Notes: a model not told the origin generated them from the letters alone. A stretch of DNA of 64,000 nt from Saccharothrix longispora (GCF_030852425.1 NZ_NSDM01000005.1:124338-188337); one strand, 5' to 3'; counted from the first letter of the stretch, positions 47,885-57,224 are shown. Numbers and translations: made by a program.

Positions 47885-47918
47885 CCGGGCGTGACCCCTG
47901 CCCCGGGGTCGCGCCCGG
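47885..47918 (+). terminator. Hairpin before the P450 gene
   Basis: Arms CCGGGCGTGACCCC (47885-47898) and GGGGTCGCGCCCGG (47905-47918), 13 of 14 pairs canonical plus one T-G pair, loop TGCCCC. 83 bp before the CYP152 start. Confidence 0.6.
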
Positions 47919-48000
47919 CTCGCCGGCTGCGCATGTGGCGCGTGACCCGATCGTCGGGTGCTCCCGTTTGGCCGGCCGCCGATCGGGCACCCGGCAGTCC

Positions 48001-49233
48001 ATGTCACGGCGAACCGCACCACTGCTGGACGAGACGGCGATCGTGGCGGCGCAGGGCTACACCTGGCTGCCCGGGCTGCGCAGGGCCGCGCCGAACGGCG
48101 TGGCCCGCACGCGGGTGCTCGGGCAGCGGGCGGTGGGCCTGTGCGGCGAGGACGCGACGCGGTTCTTCTACGACGAGGACCACGTCCGGCGGCAGACCGC
48201 GATCCCCGGCCCGGTGCAGAGCACGCTGTTCGGCCACGACGCCGTGCACACCCTCGACGGCGACGCCCACCGCCGGCGCAAGTCGTTGTTCCTGTCGGTG
48301 CTCACCCCCCACGCCGTCGCCGACCTCACGCGGTCGGTGGCGGACGCGTGGGACGCGGAGGTCGCGGCCTGGGGTTCCGGGCGGCACGAGGTGCTGTTCG
48401 ACGCGGCGAGCCGGGTGCTCACCAGGGGCGTGTGCCGGTGGGCGGGTGTGCCGCTGGAGGACCGGGAGGTGGCCCCGCTCGCCCGCGACCTCACCTCGAT
48501 GGTCGACGGGTTCGCCACGCTCGGCCCCCGCCACTGGCGGGCGCGGCGGGCGCGCGGCAGGCGGGAGGCGTGGCTGGCCGGGGTGGTCGAGGAGGCGCGG
48601 GCCGGCTCCGTGCCGGTTCCGCCGGGGTCGGCCCTGGAGCAGGTGGCGCGGCACCGCGACGAGCACGGCGAACCGCTCGAACCGCGCCTGGCCGCCGTGG
48701 AGCTGCTCAACGTGGTGCGCCCGACCGTCGCCGTGTGCTGGTTCGTCTCCTTCGCCGCGCACGCCCTGCACCGGTGGCCCGCGCACCGGCAGCCCCTGGC
48801 CTCCGGCGACACCGGGGCCGCCCGCGCCTCCACGCACGAGATCCGCCGCTTCTACCCCTTCGCGCCCTTCCTGGGCGGCCGGGCGGTGCGGGACCTGATG
48901 TGGCGCGGCGAGCCCATCCCGAAGGGCGCGCTGGTGCTGCTGGACGTCTACGGCCGGAACCACGACCCCGCCACGTGGGACGACCCGTACGCGTTCCGCC
49001 CGGAGCGGTTCGCGGACCGGCCGATCGGGGCGTTCGACCTGATCCCGCAGGGCGGGGGCGACCCGGCCACCGGTCACCGCTGCCCCGGCGAGGGCGCCAC
49101 CGTCGGCCTGCTCGAAACCCTCGTGATGCGCCTGGCCGCGACCGACTACCGGGTGCCCGACCAGGACCTCGCCATCTCGCTGCGGCGGGTGCCCGCCAAG
49201 GTGCGCAGCGGGTTCGTCGTCGATCCTGTTTGA
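48001..49233 (+). CDS. CYP152-type fatty-acid peroxygenase (cytochrome P450)
   Basis: 410 residues. The heme-binding region GGGDPATGHRCPGEGATVG has the inserted loop that marks CYP152. The I-helix carries RPTVAVCWFVSFAAHAL, with the Arg-Pro pair that binds the fatty-acid carboxylate and lets H2O2 drive catalysis instead of O2 and a reductase. LFGHDAVHTLDGDAHRRRKSLF is the CYP152 substrate-entry signature. It hydroxylates fatty acids at C2 or C3, or decarboxylates them. ATG 48001. No redox partner needed. Confidence 0.9.
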   Translation: MSRRTAPLLDETAIVAAQGYTWLPGLRRAAPNGVARTRVLGQRAVGLCGEDATRFFYDEDHVRRQTAIPGPVQSTLFGHDAVHTLDGDAHRRRKSLFLSVLTPHAVADLTRSVADAWDAEVAAWGSGRHEVLFDAASRVLTRGVCRWAGVPLEDREVAPLARDLTSMVDGFATLGPRHWRARRARGRREAWLAGVVEEARAGSVPVPPGSALEQVARHRDEHGEPLEPRLAAVELLNVVRPTVAVCWFVSFAAHALHRWPAHRQPLASGDTGAARASTHEIRRFYPFAPFLGGRAVRDLMWRGEPIPKGALVLLDVYGRNHDPATWDDPYAFRPERFADRPIGAFDLIPQGGGDPATGHRCPGEGATVGLLETLVMRLAATDYRVPDQDLAISLRRVPAKVRSGFVVDPV

Positions 49234-49337
49234 TCCGTCGTCACTCCCGTTCGATTCGTCGCCGGTCCCGTTCGAGTGGTCCGATCACGGTTGTCCACGG
49301 CCCACGGAGCTGATCGACGATCGGGGAGGTACGTCCG

Positions 49338-49661
49338 ATGAGCCGTGAACTGCCGTTCGACCCACCGGGACGGTTCCCCCGACGAGCCGGCCCGGATCGC
49401 CGAGGCCGTCGCCAAGTGCCCCGAGCTGTGGGAGGACGACCTGGAGCGCACCACCGAGCAGCGCACCTGCACCGACGTGTTCGCCGACGAGCACCTGGGC
49501 TTCTGGGCGAGGACCCCACCGGCGCCGGGCACGCGTACTCGCCGCTGTCGCACACCGGCCAGTACGCCGAGCACGAGGACGGCCTGCTGCACCGCACCCC
49601 CACGTCCTCCGAGGAGGAGCCCGTCCCGCACGGCGGACAGGGCGTGGCCGGCGACGCGTGA
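49338..49661 (+). pseudogene. Small unrecognised protein with two compensating frameshifts
   Basis: ATG 49338 after GGGGAGG starts MSRELPFDPPGRFP. One base too many in a CCCCC run near 49382 moves the frame to DEPARIAEAVAKCPELWEDD, then TCTDVFADEHLGFWA. Near 49510 one missing base returns to EDPTGAGHAYSPLSHTGQYA and EHEDGLLHRTPTSSEEE through the stop at 49661. The joined product would be ~107 residues with one conserved-looking Cys pair and an acidic tail. Function unknown. Sequencing error is possible. Confidence 0.5.
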
Positions 49662-49673
49662 GCGCGGGCCCGA

Positions 49674-51293
49674 TCAGGCGGCCGGCGGTGTGCCGCCGGG
49701 TCCGTCTTCGTGGGGTCCGTCCACGTGGGACCGCGCCCACAGCAGGTGGCGCACCCTCGGCGGCCCGGCGGCCAGCTCCCGGGCCGCCGCCTCCACGGCG
49801 ACGTCGACGGCGGTGCCGCGTTCGAGGTGCTGGCGCAGGTGCTCGTGCCACGTGTCGACGGTGAACGCCTCCAGGTGCAGCCCGGGGTCCTCCGAGTCGC
49901 GGAACAGGCCCCACAGGGTCGCCCCGGTCCTCCGGCGGGACCGGCCGACCTTGCGCATCGCCTCGGTGAACGCCGCGACCCGATCCGCCGGGACCCGCCA
50001 CTCCACGGTCACCAGCACGGGTCCGGCGGCGGTGTCGGCGATCTCCGGTGGCGCGTCCCACAGGCTCGCGGGCGAGGTGTCCACCTCCCGGTCGGTCAGC
50101 GGCAGCAGGCGGGCCGCGACGAGCACCACCAGCACCATCGCCGCGGCCGGGACGACCATCGCGGCGCCCACGCCCAGCACGCCGCCGAGCGCGCCCCACA
50201 CCACCGCGCCGAACGCCTGCCCGCCCATCAGCACGAGCTGGTAGTAGGCCAGCGCGCGTGCCCTCGTCCAGGCCGGGAGCAACACCTGCGCGGTCGCGTT
50301 GAGCGTGGACAGCACGGCGATCCACGCCGCTCCCGCCACCAGCATCGCCGGGATGGCCACCGCGACCGCGGTGGTGAGCCCGGCGACCGCCGTCGACACC
50401 CCGTACGCGCAGGTCGCCACGGTGATCAGCGTGTTCTTCCCGATCCGGCGCAGCAGCCGGGGCACCACGAACGCGCCGCCGATCGCCCCGGCCCCGACAC
50501 CGCCGAGCAGCACGCCGTACCCACCCGCGCCGAGGCCCAGCGGGCCGCGCGCGACGGCGGGCAGCAGTGCCCACAGCCCGCTGCCGAACACGACGAACAG
50601 CACGCACCGCACCAGGACGCGGGAGAACAGCGGCGAGCTGCGGACGTACCGCGCGCCGGTGCGCACGGCGGTGACGACGTGCTCGGCGCCCAGCGGGCGG
50701 TGGTCGGACGGCCGCCGCCACCGCCACAGCACCACCAGCACGCCGAGGAAGGACGCGGTGTTGAACGCGAACGCCGCCGCCGGTCCGGCCGCCGCGATCA
50801 GGAAGCCGCCCAGCGCCGGTCCGATCGCGCGGCCCACGTTCATGTTCACGCCGTTGAGGAGCGCCGCCTGCGGGATCTCGGCGCGCGGCACCAGCTCCGG
50901 CTGGATCGCCTGGAACGACGGCATGGACAGGGCCTGACCGGTGCCCATCAGCGCGATGAGCGCCAGCAGCGTCACCGGCGTGGCCGCACCGCTCGCGGCC
51001 AGCGCCGCCAGCGCCGCAGCGCCGGCCAGCATCATCGCCTGGCCGGACATCAGCACGCGGCGCCGGTCGAGGATGTCGCCGATCGCGCCCGACGGCACGA
51101 CGAGCAGGAACACCGGCAGCGTGGTGGCCGCCTGGACCAGCGCGACCTGGAAGGTGCTGCCGCCGAGGTCGCCCATCAGCCACTGCGCGCCCACGGTCTG
51201 CGCCCACGTGCCGGTGTTGGAGGCGAACTGGGCCAGCCACAGCGCGCGGTACGCGGTGCGGCGCAGCGGTGCCCACGCGGACGGAGCGGTCAT
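49674..51293 (-). CDS. MFS exporter with C-terminal ABM-like domain
   Basis: 539 residues. About 10-12 transmembrane helices of the MFS_3 / enterobactin-exporter (EntS) type: WLAQFASNTGTWAQTVGAQW, GAIGDILDRRRVLMSGQAMM and LIALMGTGQALSMPSFQAIQ. A soluble C-terminal domain (about 425-530) holds VTVEWRVPADRVAAFTEAMR, RTGATLWGLFRDSEDPG and TWHEHLRQHLERG, resembling the antibiotic-biosynthesis-monooxygenase fold common in this subfamily. ANL ligase gene upstream, 45-base gap: one operon. It may export the cluster product. Confidence 0.88.
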   Translation of the reverse strand: MTAPSAWAPLRRTAYRALWLAQFASNTGTWAQTVGAQWLMGDLGGSTFQVALVQAATTLPVFLLVVPSGAIGDILDRRRVLMSGQAMMLAGAAALAALAASGAATPVTLLALIALMGTGQALSMPSFQAIQPELVPRAEIPQAALLNGVNMNVGRAIGPALGGFLIAAAGPAAAFAFNTASFLGVLVVLWRWRRPSDHRPLGAEHVVTAVRTGARYVRSSPLFSRVLVRCVLFVVFGSGLWALLPAVARGPLGLGAGGYGVLLGGVGAGAIGGAFVVPRLLRRIGKNTLITVATCAYGVSTAVAGLTTAVAVAIPAMLVAGAAWIAVLSTLNATAQVLLPAWTRARALAYYQLVLMGGQAFGAVVWGALGGVLGVGAAMVVPAAAMVLVVLVAARLLPLTDREVDTSPASLWDAPPEIADTAAGPVLVTVEWRVPADRVAAFTEAMRKVGRSRRRTGATLWGLFRDSEDPGLHLEAFTVDTWHEHLRQHLERGTAVDVAVEAAARELAAGPPRVRHLLWARSHVDGPHEDGPGGTPPAA

Positions 51294-51338
51294 GCGGTGG
51301 CTCCGGTCACCACCGGCAGGTACCTCCCGGTCGCGCCG

Positions 51339-52841
51339 TCAAACCCCCCTCACCGCTTCGGGCCGGAGCGCCAGCAGCGCCCGCTTGTCCGGTTTGCCGC
51401 TGGGCGCGATCGGCACCTCCGCGACGGTCGTCACGGTCGCGGGCACGGCGTCGGGGCCCAGTTCGACGGCGACCAGGGCGCGCAGCGCGGCGCCGTCGGG
51501 CGAGGCGCCCGCGCGGGGGACGACGAACGCGTGCGCCGCTTCACCGGTGCGCTCGTCGGGCGCGCCGACGACGTACGCCTGGTCGACGTCCGGGTGCGAC
51601 ACGAGGACCTTCTCGATCGGGCCCACGTAGTGCAGGACCGCGTTGACGATCACCACGTCGCGGGCCCGCCCGGTCAGGTGCAGGAAGCCGTCCCCGTCGA
51701 GCCGGCCGAGGTCGCGGGTGCGGACCCAGCCGTCGCGCACGACCTCGGCGGTGCGGTCCGGGTCGCGCCAGTACCCGAGGAAGGCGTTGGCGGTGCGCAC
51801 CACGACCTCCCCGGTGGCGCCCGGCGGCACGTCGGCGCCGTCCTCGTCGACGACCCGCACCTCCACCCCGGCCCACGGCCGGCCCACGGACGCGAGGGCG
51901 CCGGGGTGCCGCCGCACGTCCTCGGCGGTCAGCAGCGACACCATGCCCAGCTCGGTCTGGCCGTAGCCGTGGTGCACCACGTCGCCCAGCAGCTCGACCG
52001 CCTGGGCGAACCGGTGCGGCGCCAGCGGCGACCCGGCCACCAGCAGCACGCGCAGGGTGGTCAGGTCGTCGGGGCTCGCGGTGTCGAGGAGGCGGTGCAG
52101 CCTCGGGACGGTGAGCAGGCACGCGGTGGCGCGCAGCCGCCCGAAGTCGCGCGGCAGGTCGGGCGGCCCCTCGGGGACCACCGCCGTGCCGCCGGTGAGC
52201 AGGCACAGCGCCAGGTGCTCGAACACGACGGCGCTGGCGAGGGTGCCGAACAGCAGGAACCGGCCGTAGCCCGCGGCCAGCGCCCGCGTGCGGTCGGTCC
52301 ACCGCGCCGGTTGCCACGACCAGTGCCCGGTCAGCGCGGCGTAGGTGAAGGCGGCGCCCTTGGGCACGCCGGTGCTGCCGCTGGTGGAGACCACCAGGGC
52401 CACGTCGTCCGGCCGGCCCGCGGGCACGGGGTCGTCGCCGTCGGCGGGCAGGTCGTGCTCCAGCACCACGACGCGCGCCGCCCCGGCCGCGCCGCGCAGG
52501 GCCGGGTCGTCGGTCCCGGCGTCGACCACCAGCACGTCCACGTCGCCCAGCACGTGCGGCAGGTGCGCGGGGGGCACGGCGGGCCGCACCCCGACGACGC
52601 GGCAGCCCAGCACGTGCGCGGCGACCTGGGCGGCGAGCCCTTCCGCGGTCACGCCGGTGGCGAGGGCCACGCCCCGGCCGGGTCCGGCGCCGGCGTCGCG
52701 CAGGGCGGCGGCGGTCCGCCGGACGAGGTCGAGCAGTTCGCCGCGGGTGGTGGTGCGCGGGCCGCGCTCGACCGCGGGGGCGGCCGGGTCGCGGGCCAGT
52801 TCGTCGAGCAGCGCCTGGGGGAAAACGGACTCTTCCGACAT
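51339..52841 (-). CDS. Standalone adenylate-forming ligase (ANL superfamily)
   Basis: 500 residues. Phosphate-binding loop VVSTSGSTGVPKGAAF, A5 motif HHGYGQTELG, A7/A8 (TRDLGRLDGDGFLHLTGRARD) and the catalytic Lys near the C-terminus (APSGKPDKRALL). It activates a carboxylic acid as acyl-adenylate, then transfers it to CoA or a carrier protein. No carrier domain is fused. It diverges from the FOXRED2-like gene and precedes the exporter in one operon. The substrate pocket is not interpretable by eye. Confidence 0.9.
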   Translation of the reverse strand: MSEESVFPQALLDELARDPAAPAVERGPRTTTRGELLDLVRRTAAALRDAGAGPGRGVALATGVTAEGLAAQVAAHVLGCRVVGVRPAVPPAHLPHVLGDVDVLVVDAGTDDPALRGAAGAARVVVLEHDLPADGDDPVPAGRPDDVALVVSTSGSTGVPKGAAFTYAALTGHWSWQPARWTDRTRALAAGYGRFLLFGTLASAVVFEHLALCLLTGGTAVVPEGPPDLPRDFGRLRATACLLTVPRLHRLLDTASPDDLTTLRVLLVAGSPLAPHRFAQAVELLGDVVHHGYGQTELGMVSLLTAEDVRRHPGALASVGRPWAGVEVRVVDEDGADVPPGATGEVVVRTANAFLGYWRDPDRTAEVVRDGWVRTRDLGRLDGDGFLHLTGRARDVVIVNAVLHYVGPIEKVLVSHPDVDQAYVVGAPDERTGEAAHAFVVPRAGASPDGAALRALVAVELGPDAVPATVTTVAEVPIAPSGKPDKRALLALRPEAVRGV

Positions 52842-52979
52842 GGGGCCTCCGAATCTCCGGACGACTCACTACCACCCGGCCGGGCGATTCGGCGGAATCG
52901 ACAGCGTCTCGACATCCAGTGCGACCGTTCGGAGCACGATTACTGTTCCTCCATGAGAATTCGGACTACCCCAAAAGTA

Positions 52980-53024
52980 GGTGACCCAGATCACATTGAG
53001 CATTTCCCAAGACGTTGTTTAAGT
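52980..53024 (+). promoter_or_regulatory. CRP-like site and promoter of the FAD/FMN/P450 operon
   Basis: GGTGACCCAGATCACA (52980-52995) fits the CRP-family consensus TGTGANNNNNNTCACA at all but one position. It abuts a -35 TTGAGC (52996-53001), then 17 bp and a -10 TTAAGT (53019-53024). With a start site near 53031, the box is centred about 43 bp upstream, the class II activator position. The stretch is AT-rich against its surroundings. Confidence 0.6.
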
Positions 53025-53070
53025 CTCAACCAGCCGCCGAAAATGCCCGTCGGACGAGAGGAGCATTCCG

Positions 53071-54714
53071 GTGCCCAGCACGGAGGAGTTCGAGTACCTG
53101 GTGATCGGCGCGGGTCCGGCGGGGTTGCAGGCCGGGTATTTCCTCGCCCGCGCCGGGCGCAGCTACCTGGTGGTGGAATCGGGTGCGGCGCCCGGGACGT
53201 TCTTCACCCGCTTCCCCCGGCACCGCACGCTGATCTCCAGCAACAAGGTGCACACCGGGTGGGACGACCCGGAACTGCGGCTGCGCATGGACTGGAACTC
53301 CCTGCTGTCCGAGGAGCGGGCGCCGCTGTTCACCGCGCGCACCCCGCGCTACTTCCCGCCCGCCGACGAGATGGTGGGCTACCTGGCCGACTTCGCGGCC
53401 GCCCACGACATCGCCGCCCGGTACGACACCCGGCTCGTCGAAATCACCCGACCCGACCTCTTCGAGGCCCGTGACCAGCACGGGAACACCTTCCGGGCGA
53501 AGCGGCTCATCGTCGCCACCGGCGTCTCGCTGCCCAACGTGCCCGACTTCGAGGGCGCGGAGCTGGCCGAGCGCTACGACACGGTCACCACCGACCCCGC
53601 CGACTTCACCGACCAGCGGGTGCTCATCGTCGGCCGGGGCAACTCCGCGTTCGAGACCGCCGACAACCTGATCGAGACCGCCGCGGTCATCCACGTGGCC
53701 GGCGCGGGCTCGCTGCGCCTGGCGTGGCGCACCCACTTCGTCGGCCACCTGCGCGCGGTGAACAACAACTTCCTCGACACGTATCAGCTCAAAACGCAGA
53801 ACGCGGTCCTCGACGGTCGGGTGAAGCGGATTCGACGGGATGTCGACGGCTACCACGTGCAGGTCGTGTTCGAACGCGTGGACGAGGTCGTCAAGGAAAT
53901 CCGCTACGACCGGGTCATCCTGGCCACCGGATTCCGGTTCGACGCGTCGATCTTCGCCCCCGAGTGCCGTCCGCGACTCACCATCGACGATCGTTTCCCG
54001 GCCCAGACCGAGACCTGGGAGTCGGTGGACGTGCCCGATCTGCACTTCGCCGGGACGATCACCCAGGTCCGCGACTTCAAGAAGTCGACCAGCGGTTTCA
54101 TCCACGGTTTCCGCTACGGCGTGCGCGCCCTGCACCGCATCCTGGAGCAGCGCCACCACGGCGTCGACTGGCCCACCACCGACCTCGGCGACCAGGTCGG
54201 CGCGGCCGTGGACGAGGTGGTCCGCCGGGTCAACACCAGCTCGGCGCTGTGGCAGCAGTTCGCCTTCCTCGGCGACGTGCTGCTGGCCGGGCCGGACGGG
54301 CGGCTGCGCTACGCGGAGGAACTGCCCGTGGACCACGCGCGGGTCGCCGTGCCGCGCGGGGACTTCGGCGAGGTCGCCGCGCACGCCGTGATCACCCTGG
54401 AGTACGGCGAGGACCACGACGCGGTCGATCCGTTCGACGTCACCGCCGGCCGCAAGTCCCAGGACGACGTGCAAGGGCTCGACGGCCGCTACCTGCACCC
54501 GGTGGTGCGGGTCCACCGGGGCGGCGAGATCGTCGGCGAGCACCACATGACCGAGAACCTGGAGAACGAGTGGGACGGCGAGGCCGTGCACCGCGCCCCG
54601 CTGCGCGCCTTCCTGGAGTCCCACTTCGGCTCGCCCGTCGCGGACCCGCCCGTCGCGGACTCCCCCGGCGCGGACTCCCCCGGCGTGGACTCCCCCGGCG
54701 TGGTCCGGGCGTGA
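53071..54714 (+). CDS. FOXRED2-like FAD-dependent oxidoreductase
   Basis: 547 residues. FAD-binding GAGPAG (13-18), RFPRHRTLISSNKVHTGWDD and LRMDWNSLLSEERAPLF resemble the FOXRED2/flavin-monooxygenase-like family. The second Rossmann VLIVGRGNSAFETADN (about 186) binds NADPH, and TGFRFDASIF is the FMO-type ATG-like motif. A C-terminal Pro/Asp repeat (PVADSPGADSPGVDSPGV) is low complexity. GTG 53071 with GAGAGGAG upstream. Its GTGA stop overlaps the FMN oxidase start. It probably oxygenates a small molecule; the substrate is unknown. Confidence 0.85.
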   Translation: MPSTEEFEYLVIGAGPAGLQAGYFLARAGRSYLVVESGAAPGTFFTRFPRHRTLISSNKVHTGWDDPELRLRMDWNSLLSEERAPLFTARTPRYFPPADEMVGYLADFAAAHDIAARYDTRLVEITRPDLFEARDQHGNTFRAKRLIVATGVSLPNVPDFEGAELAERYDTVTTDPADFTDQRVLIVGRGNSAFETADNLIETAAVIHVAGAGSLRLAWRTHFVGHLRAVNNNFLDTYQLKTQNAVLDGRVKRIRRDVDGYHVQVVFERVDEVVKEIRYDRVILATGFRFDASIFAPECRPRLTIDDRFPAQTETWESVDVPDLHFAGTITQVRDFKKSTSGFIHGFRYGVRALHRILEQRHHGVDWPTTDLGDQVGAAVDEVVRRVNTSSALWQQFAFLGDVLLAGPDGRLRYAEELPVDHARVAVPRGDFGEVAAHAVITLEYGEDHDAVDPFDVTAGRKSQDDVQGLDGRYLHPVVRVHRGGEIVGEHHMTENLENEWDGEAVHRAPLRAFLESHFGSPVADPPVADSPGADSPGVDSPGVVRA

Positions 54715-55787
54715 CCGGGGTGCTCGCCGCCGCGCGCGACCGGGCGCGCGACGTGCTCGACCCGGCGTTCCACGACTACGTCGCGGGCGGCGCCGGGCGG
54801 GAGCGGGTGGTGGCAGACAACGAGCGCGCCTTCGACCGGCTCGCGCTGCTGCCGAGGGTGCTGCGCGGCAGCGCCGTCCGCGACACCGCCGTCGACCTGC
54901 CCGGCGCGCCCGGCGCGGCGCCGGTGCTGGTCGCGCCGACCGCGTTCCACCGCCTCGCCCACCCGGACGGCGAGCTGGCCACCGCGCGGGCCGCCGCACG
55001 CACGGGCGTCGTGCTGGTCACCGGGATGGCGGCCACCACGGCGGTCGCCGAGGTGGCCGCCGCCGCCCGCGCCGCGGACCCCGGCGCCGCCGTGTGGTTC
55101 CAGCTCTACCTCCAGCCCGAGCCCGAGGTCACCGAGTGCCTGGTGCGCCGCGCCGAGCGCGCCGGGTGCACCGCCCTGGTGGTCACCGTCGACTCGCCGG
55201 TGTTCGGGCGGCGCGAACGGGACCTGCGCAACGGCTTCACGGACCTGCCGCCCGGCTACGCCGCGGAGAACATGCGCGACCTGCCCGGCGGACCGCCGGG
55301 CCGCACCCGGGACATCGCCATGTCGCCCGCGCTGTCCTGGGACGACCTGGCCCGGCTGCGGGAGGCGACGGCGCTGCCGGTCCTGCTCAAGGGCGTGCTG
55401 CACCCCGCCGACGCGCGCCTGGCCGTGGAGCGCGGCGCGGACGGGGTCGTGGTGTCCAACCACGGCGGGCGGCAGTGCGACGCCGTGCCCGCCGCCGTGG
55501 ACGCCCTGCCCGCCGTGGTGGCGGCGGTCGACGGGCGGGTGCCCGTGCTGCTCGACGGCGGGGTGCGGCGCGGCACCGACGTGGCCGTGTCGCTGGCGCT
55601 GGGCGCGACCGCGGTGGGCGTCGGCCGGCCCGTGGTGTGGGGCCTCGCGGCCGGTGGCGAGGCGGGCGTGCGGCAGGTGCTGGAGGAACTGCTGGACGAG
55701 TACGACCACGCGCTCGCGCTGTGCGGGGCGCGCGGCAACGCCGACCTGGCCCCGGACCTGGTGGTGCGCCGCGGCGGTGCGCGGTGA
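54711..55787 (+). CDS. FMN-dependent 2-hydroxyacid oxidase
   Basis: 358 residues, a TIM-barrel of the lactate/glycolate/mandelate oxidase family. AFHRLAHPDGELATARAA, QLYLQPEPEVTECLVRRAE, VVTVDSPVFGRRERDLRNGF and VVSNHGGRQCD (catalytic His, phosphate-binding Arg) are followed by VLLDGGVRRGTDV and GRPVVWGLAAGG. Oxidises an alpha-hydroxy acid to an alpha-keto acid and makes H2O2. Coupled by 4-nt overlaps to the genes before and after. Confidence 0.9.
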   Translation: MTGVLAAARDRARDVLDPAFHDYVAGGAGRERVVADNERAFDRLALLPRVLRGSAVRDTAVDLPGAPGAAPVLVAPTAFHRLAHPDGELATARAAARTGVVLVTGMAATTAVAEVAAAARAADPGAAVWFQLYLQPEPEVTECLVRRAERAGCTALVVTVDSPVFGRRERDLRNGFTDLPPGYAAENMRDLPGGPPGRTRDIAMSPALSWDDLARLREATALPVLLKGVLHPADARLAVERGADGVVVSNHGGRQCDAVPAAVDALPAVVAAVDGRVPVLLDGGVRRGTDVAVSLALGATAVGVGRPVVWGLAAGGEAGVRQVLEELLDEYDHALALCGARGNADLAPDLVVRRGGAR

Positions 55788-57211
55788 GGGCGCTCCCCCT
55801 GCTGGCCGCCGCGGCCGCGGTGCTCAGCGCGCCCCGGTGGCTGCCTCGGCGCGTCGTGGCGCTGCGCGTCAAGGTCTTCGAGCTGGTCAACGGCGACCAC
55901 GTGGTGGTGCTGCCGAACGACCGGCACGGGCCCGAGGTGTTCGAGCGCGTCTACGCCGACCCGGCCGCCAACGGCCGCAGCCGCGGCGCGGGCCTGTCCG
56001 ACCTGTTCTGGTACTGGCTCTCCCCCGGCCCCGAGGTGCACCAGGAGCACCTGGAGGACGGCCCGCGCTACGACGACGTCGCGCGCACCACCCGCCGGAT
56101 CGTCGCGGGCGCGTCCGGGCCGCTGGCCGAGGCCGCCGCGCGCGCCACGTCCGCCGCGCTGGACGCCCTGCCCGACGACCGGGTGAGCCTGGTGCGGCTG
56201 CGCGACCTGGTGATGCCGGTGTGGGCGACGTACTTCCACGAGCTGGTGTTCCGCGAACCGTGCCCGCCGCACGCCCGCGACCTGATCGTGGGCCACGCCC
56301 ACGACGTCGTCACCTCGCTCAAGTGCACCGGCCTGCGCCACCCGCGCCGCCGGGCCCGCCTCACCCGCTACCTGGCGGCCCGGGTCGAGGCGGGCGACGT
56401 GCCGCACGACCTGCCCGCGTCGCTGGGCACGGCCGAGCGGGTCCACTACCTCCAGGGCACGTTCTTCAACACCGCCGTGGTGCAGATGTCCGAGGCGACG
56501 GCCCACCTGCTGCTCGCGATCGCCCGGCACCCCGACGTGCAGCGGCGACTGGTGGACGACCCCGACGACGACCGCTACCTCGACCACGTGCTGGACGAGG
56601 TGCTGCGGATGTACCCGCTGTTCGGCATCGCCCACCGCGTCACCACCGGCGAGGTGCGGCTGGACGAGGAGACGTCCCTGCCCGCCGGGGCGGTGGTGTG
56701 CTTCAGCTACCCGGACTACCACGCCACCGGCTACGACCGGCCCGACGAGTTCGACCCCGACCGCTGGGAGGCGCTGTCCGCCCGGGACGCCCACCACATC
56801 CCGTTCGGGGTGGCGGCCAACCGCCCGTGCCCGGCGTGGCGGTTGGCGCCGCTGGCGCTGCGCGCCTGCGCCCGCGAGGTGCTGCGCCGCTTCCACCTGG
56901 AGACCACCGCCTCGCACACCAGGTCCATCCCGCACCGGGCGCCGTGCCTGCTCGTGCCGCGGGGGGCCGCGCCGGGGCCGGGCGTGCTGCCGGCGCTGCG
57001 GCTGTTCGTGCGGCTGCGCGACGCGTGGGAGGACGTGGCGCGAAGCCTGGCGCAGCTCGTGCTGGGCACCGCGATGGTGCTCGACGCCCGCCGCCTGCGC
57101 CTGGCGGGCCGCTACTTCGACCGCGCCGACGCCCCCGCCGCTGCCCCCGCCACCGACGCCCCCGCCGCTCCCGACACCGACCACGTCGGGCGCTGCCCGC
57201 TGGTCCCCTGA
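55784..57211 (+). CDS. Atypical cytochrome P450
   Basis: 475 residues. ExxR in VLDEVLRMYPLFG, PERF-like FDPDRWEAL and heme loop PFGVAANRPCPAWRL with the Cys ligand. The I-helix (YLQGTFFNTAVVQMSEATAH) lacks the acid-alcohol pair: the place of AGxET(T) reads TAVVQM. A hydrophobic N-terminus (ALPLLAAAAAVLSA) suggests membrane contact. The C-terminal ~90 residues (VLPALRLFVRLRDAWEDVAR and a Pro/Ala tail) extend past the normal P450 end. GTG 55784 in a 4-nt overlap. Confidence 0.85.
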   Translation: MRALPLLAAAAAVLSAPRWLPRRVVALRVKVFELVNGDHVVVLPNDRHGPEVFERVYADPAANGRSRGAGLSDLFWYWLSPGPEVHQEHLEDGPRYDDVARTTRRIVAGASGPLAEAAARATSAALDALPDDRVSLVRLRDLVMPVWATYFHELVFREPCPPHARDLIVGHAHDVVTSLKCTGLRHPRRRARLTRYLAARVEAGDVPHDLPASLGTAERVHYLQGTFFNTAVVQMSEATAHLLLAIARHPDVQRRLVDDPDDDRYLDHVLDEVLRMYPLFGIAHRVTTGEVRLDEETSLPAGAVVCFSYPDYHATGYDRPDEFDPDRWEALSARDAHHIPFGVAANRPCPAWRLAPLALRACAREVLRRFHLETTASHTRSIPHRAPCLLVPRGAAPGPGVLPALRLFVRLRDAWEDVARSLAQLVLGTAMVLDARRLRLAGRYFDRADAPAAAPATDAPAAPDTDHVGRCPLVP

Positions 57212-57224
57212 TCCTGGAGGCGCG

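Noticed and set aside
48001-49233. Ordinary O2-dependent P450
   Set aside because: The heme-loop insertion and the Arg-Pro pair in the I-helix identify a CYP152 peroxygenase instead.
49710-53474. A 1254-residue plus-strand frame
   Set aside because: Antisense to the MFS and ANL genes, with Arg/His/Gly-rich composition and no domains.
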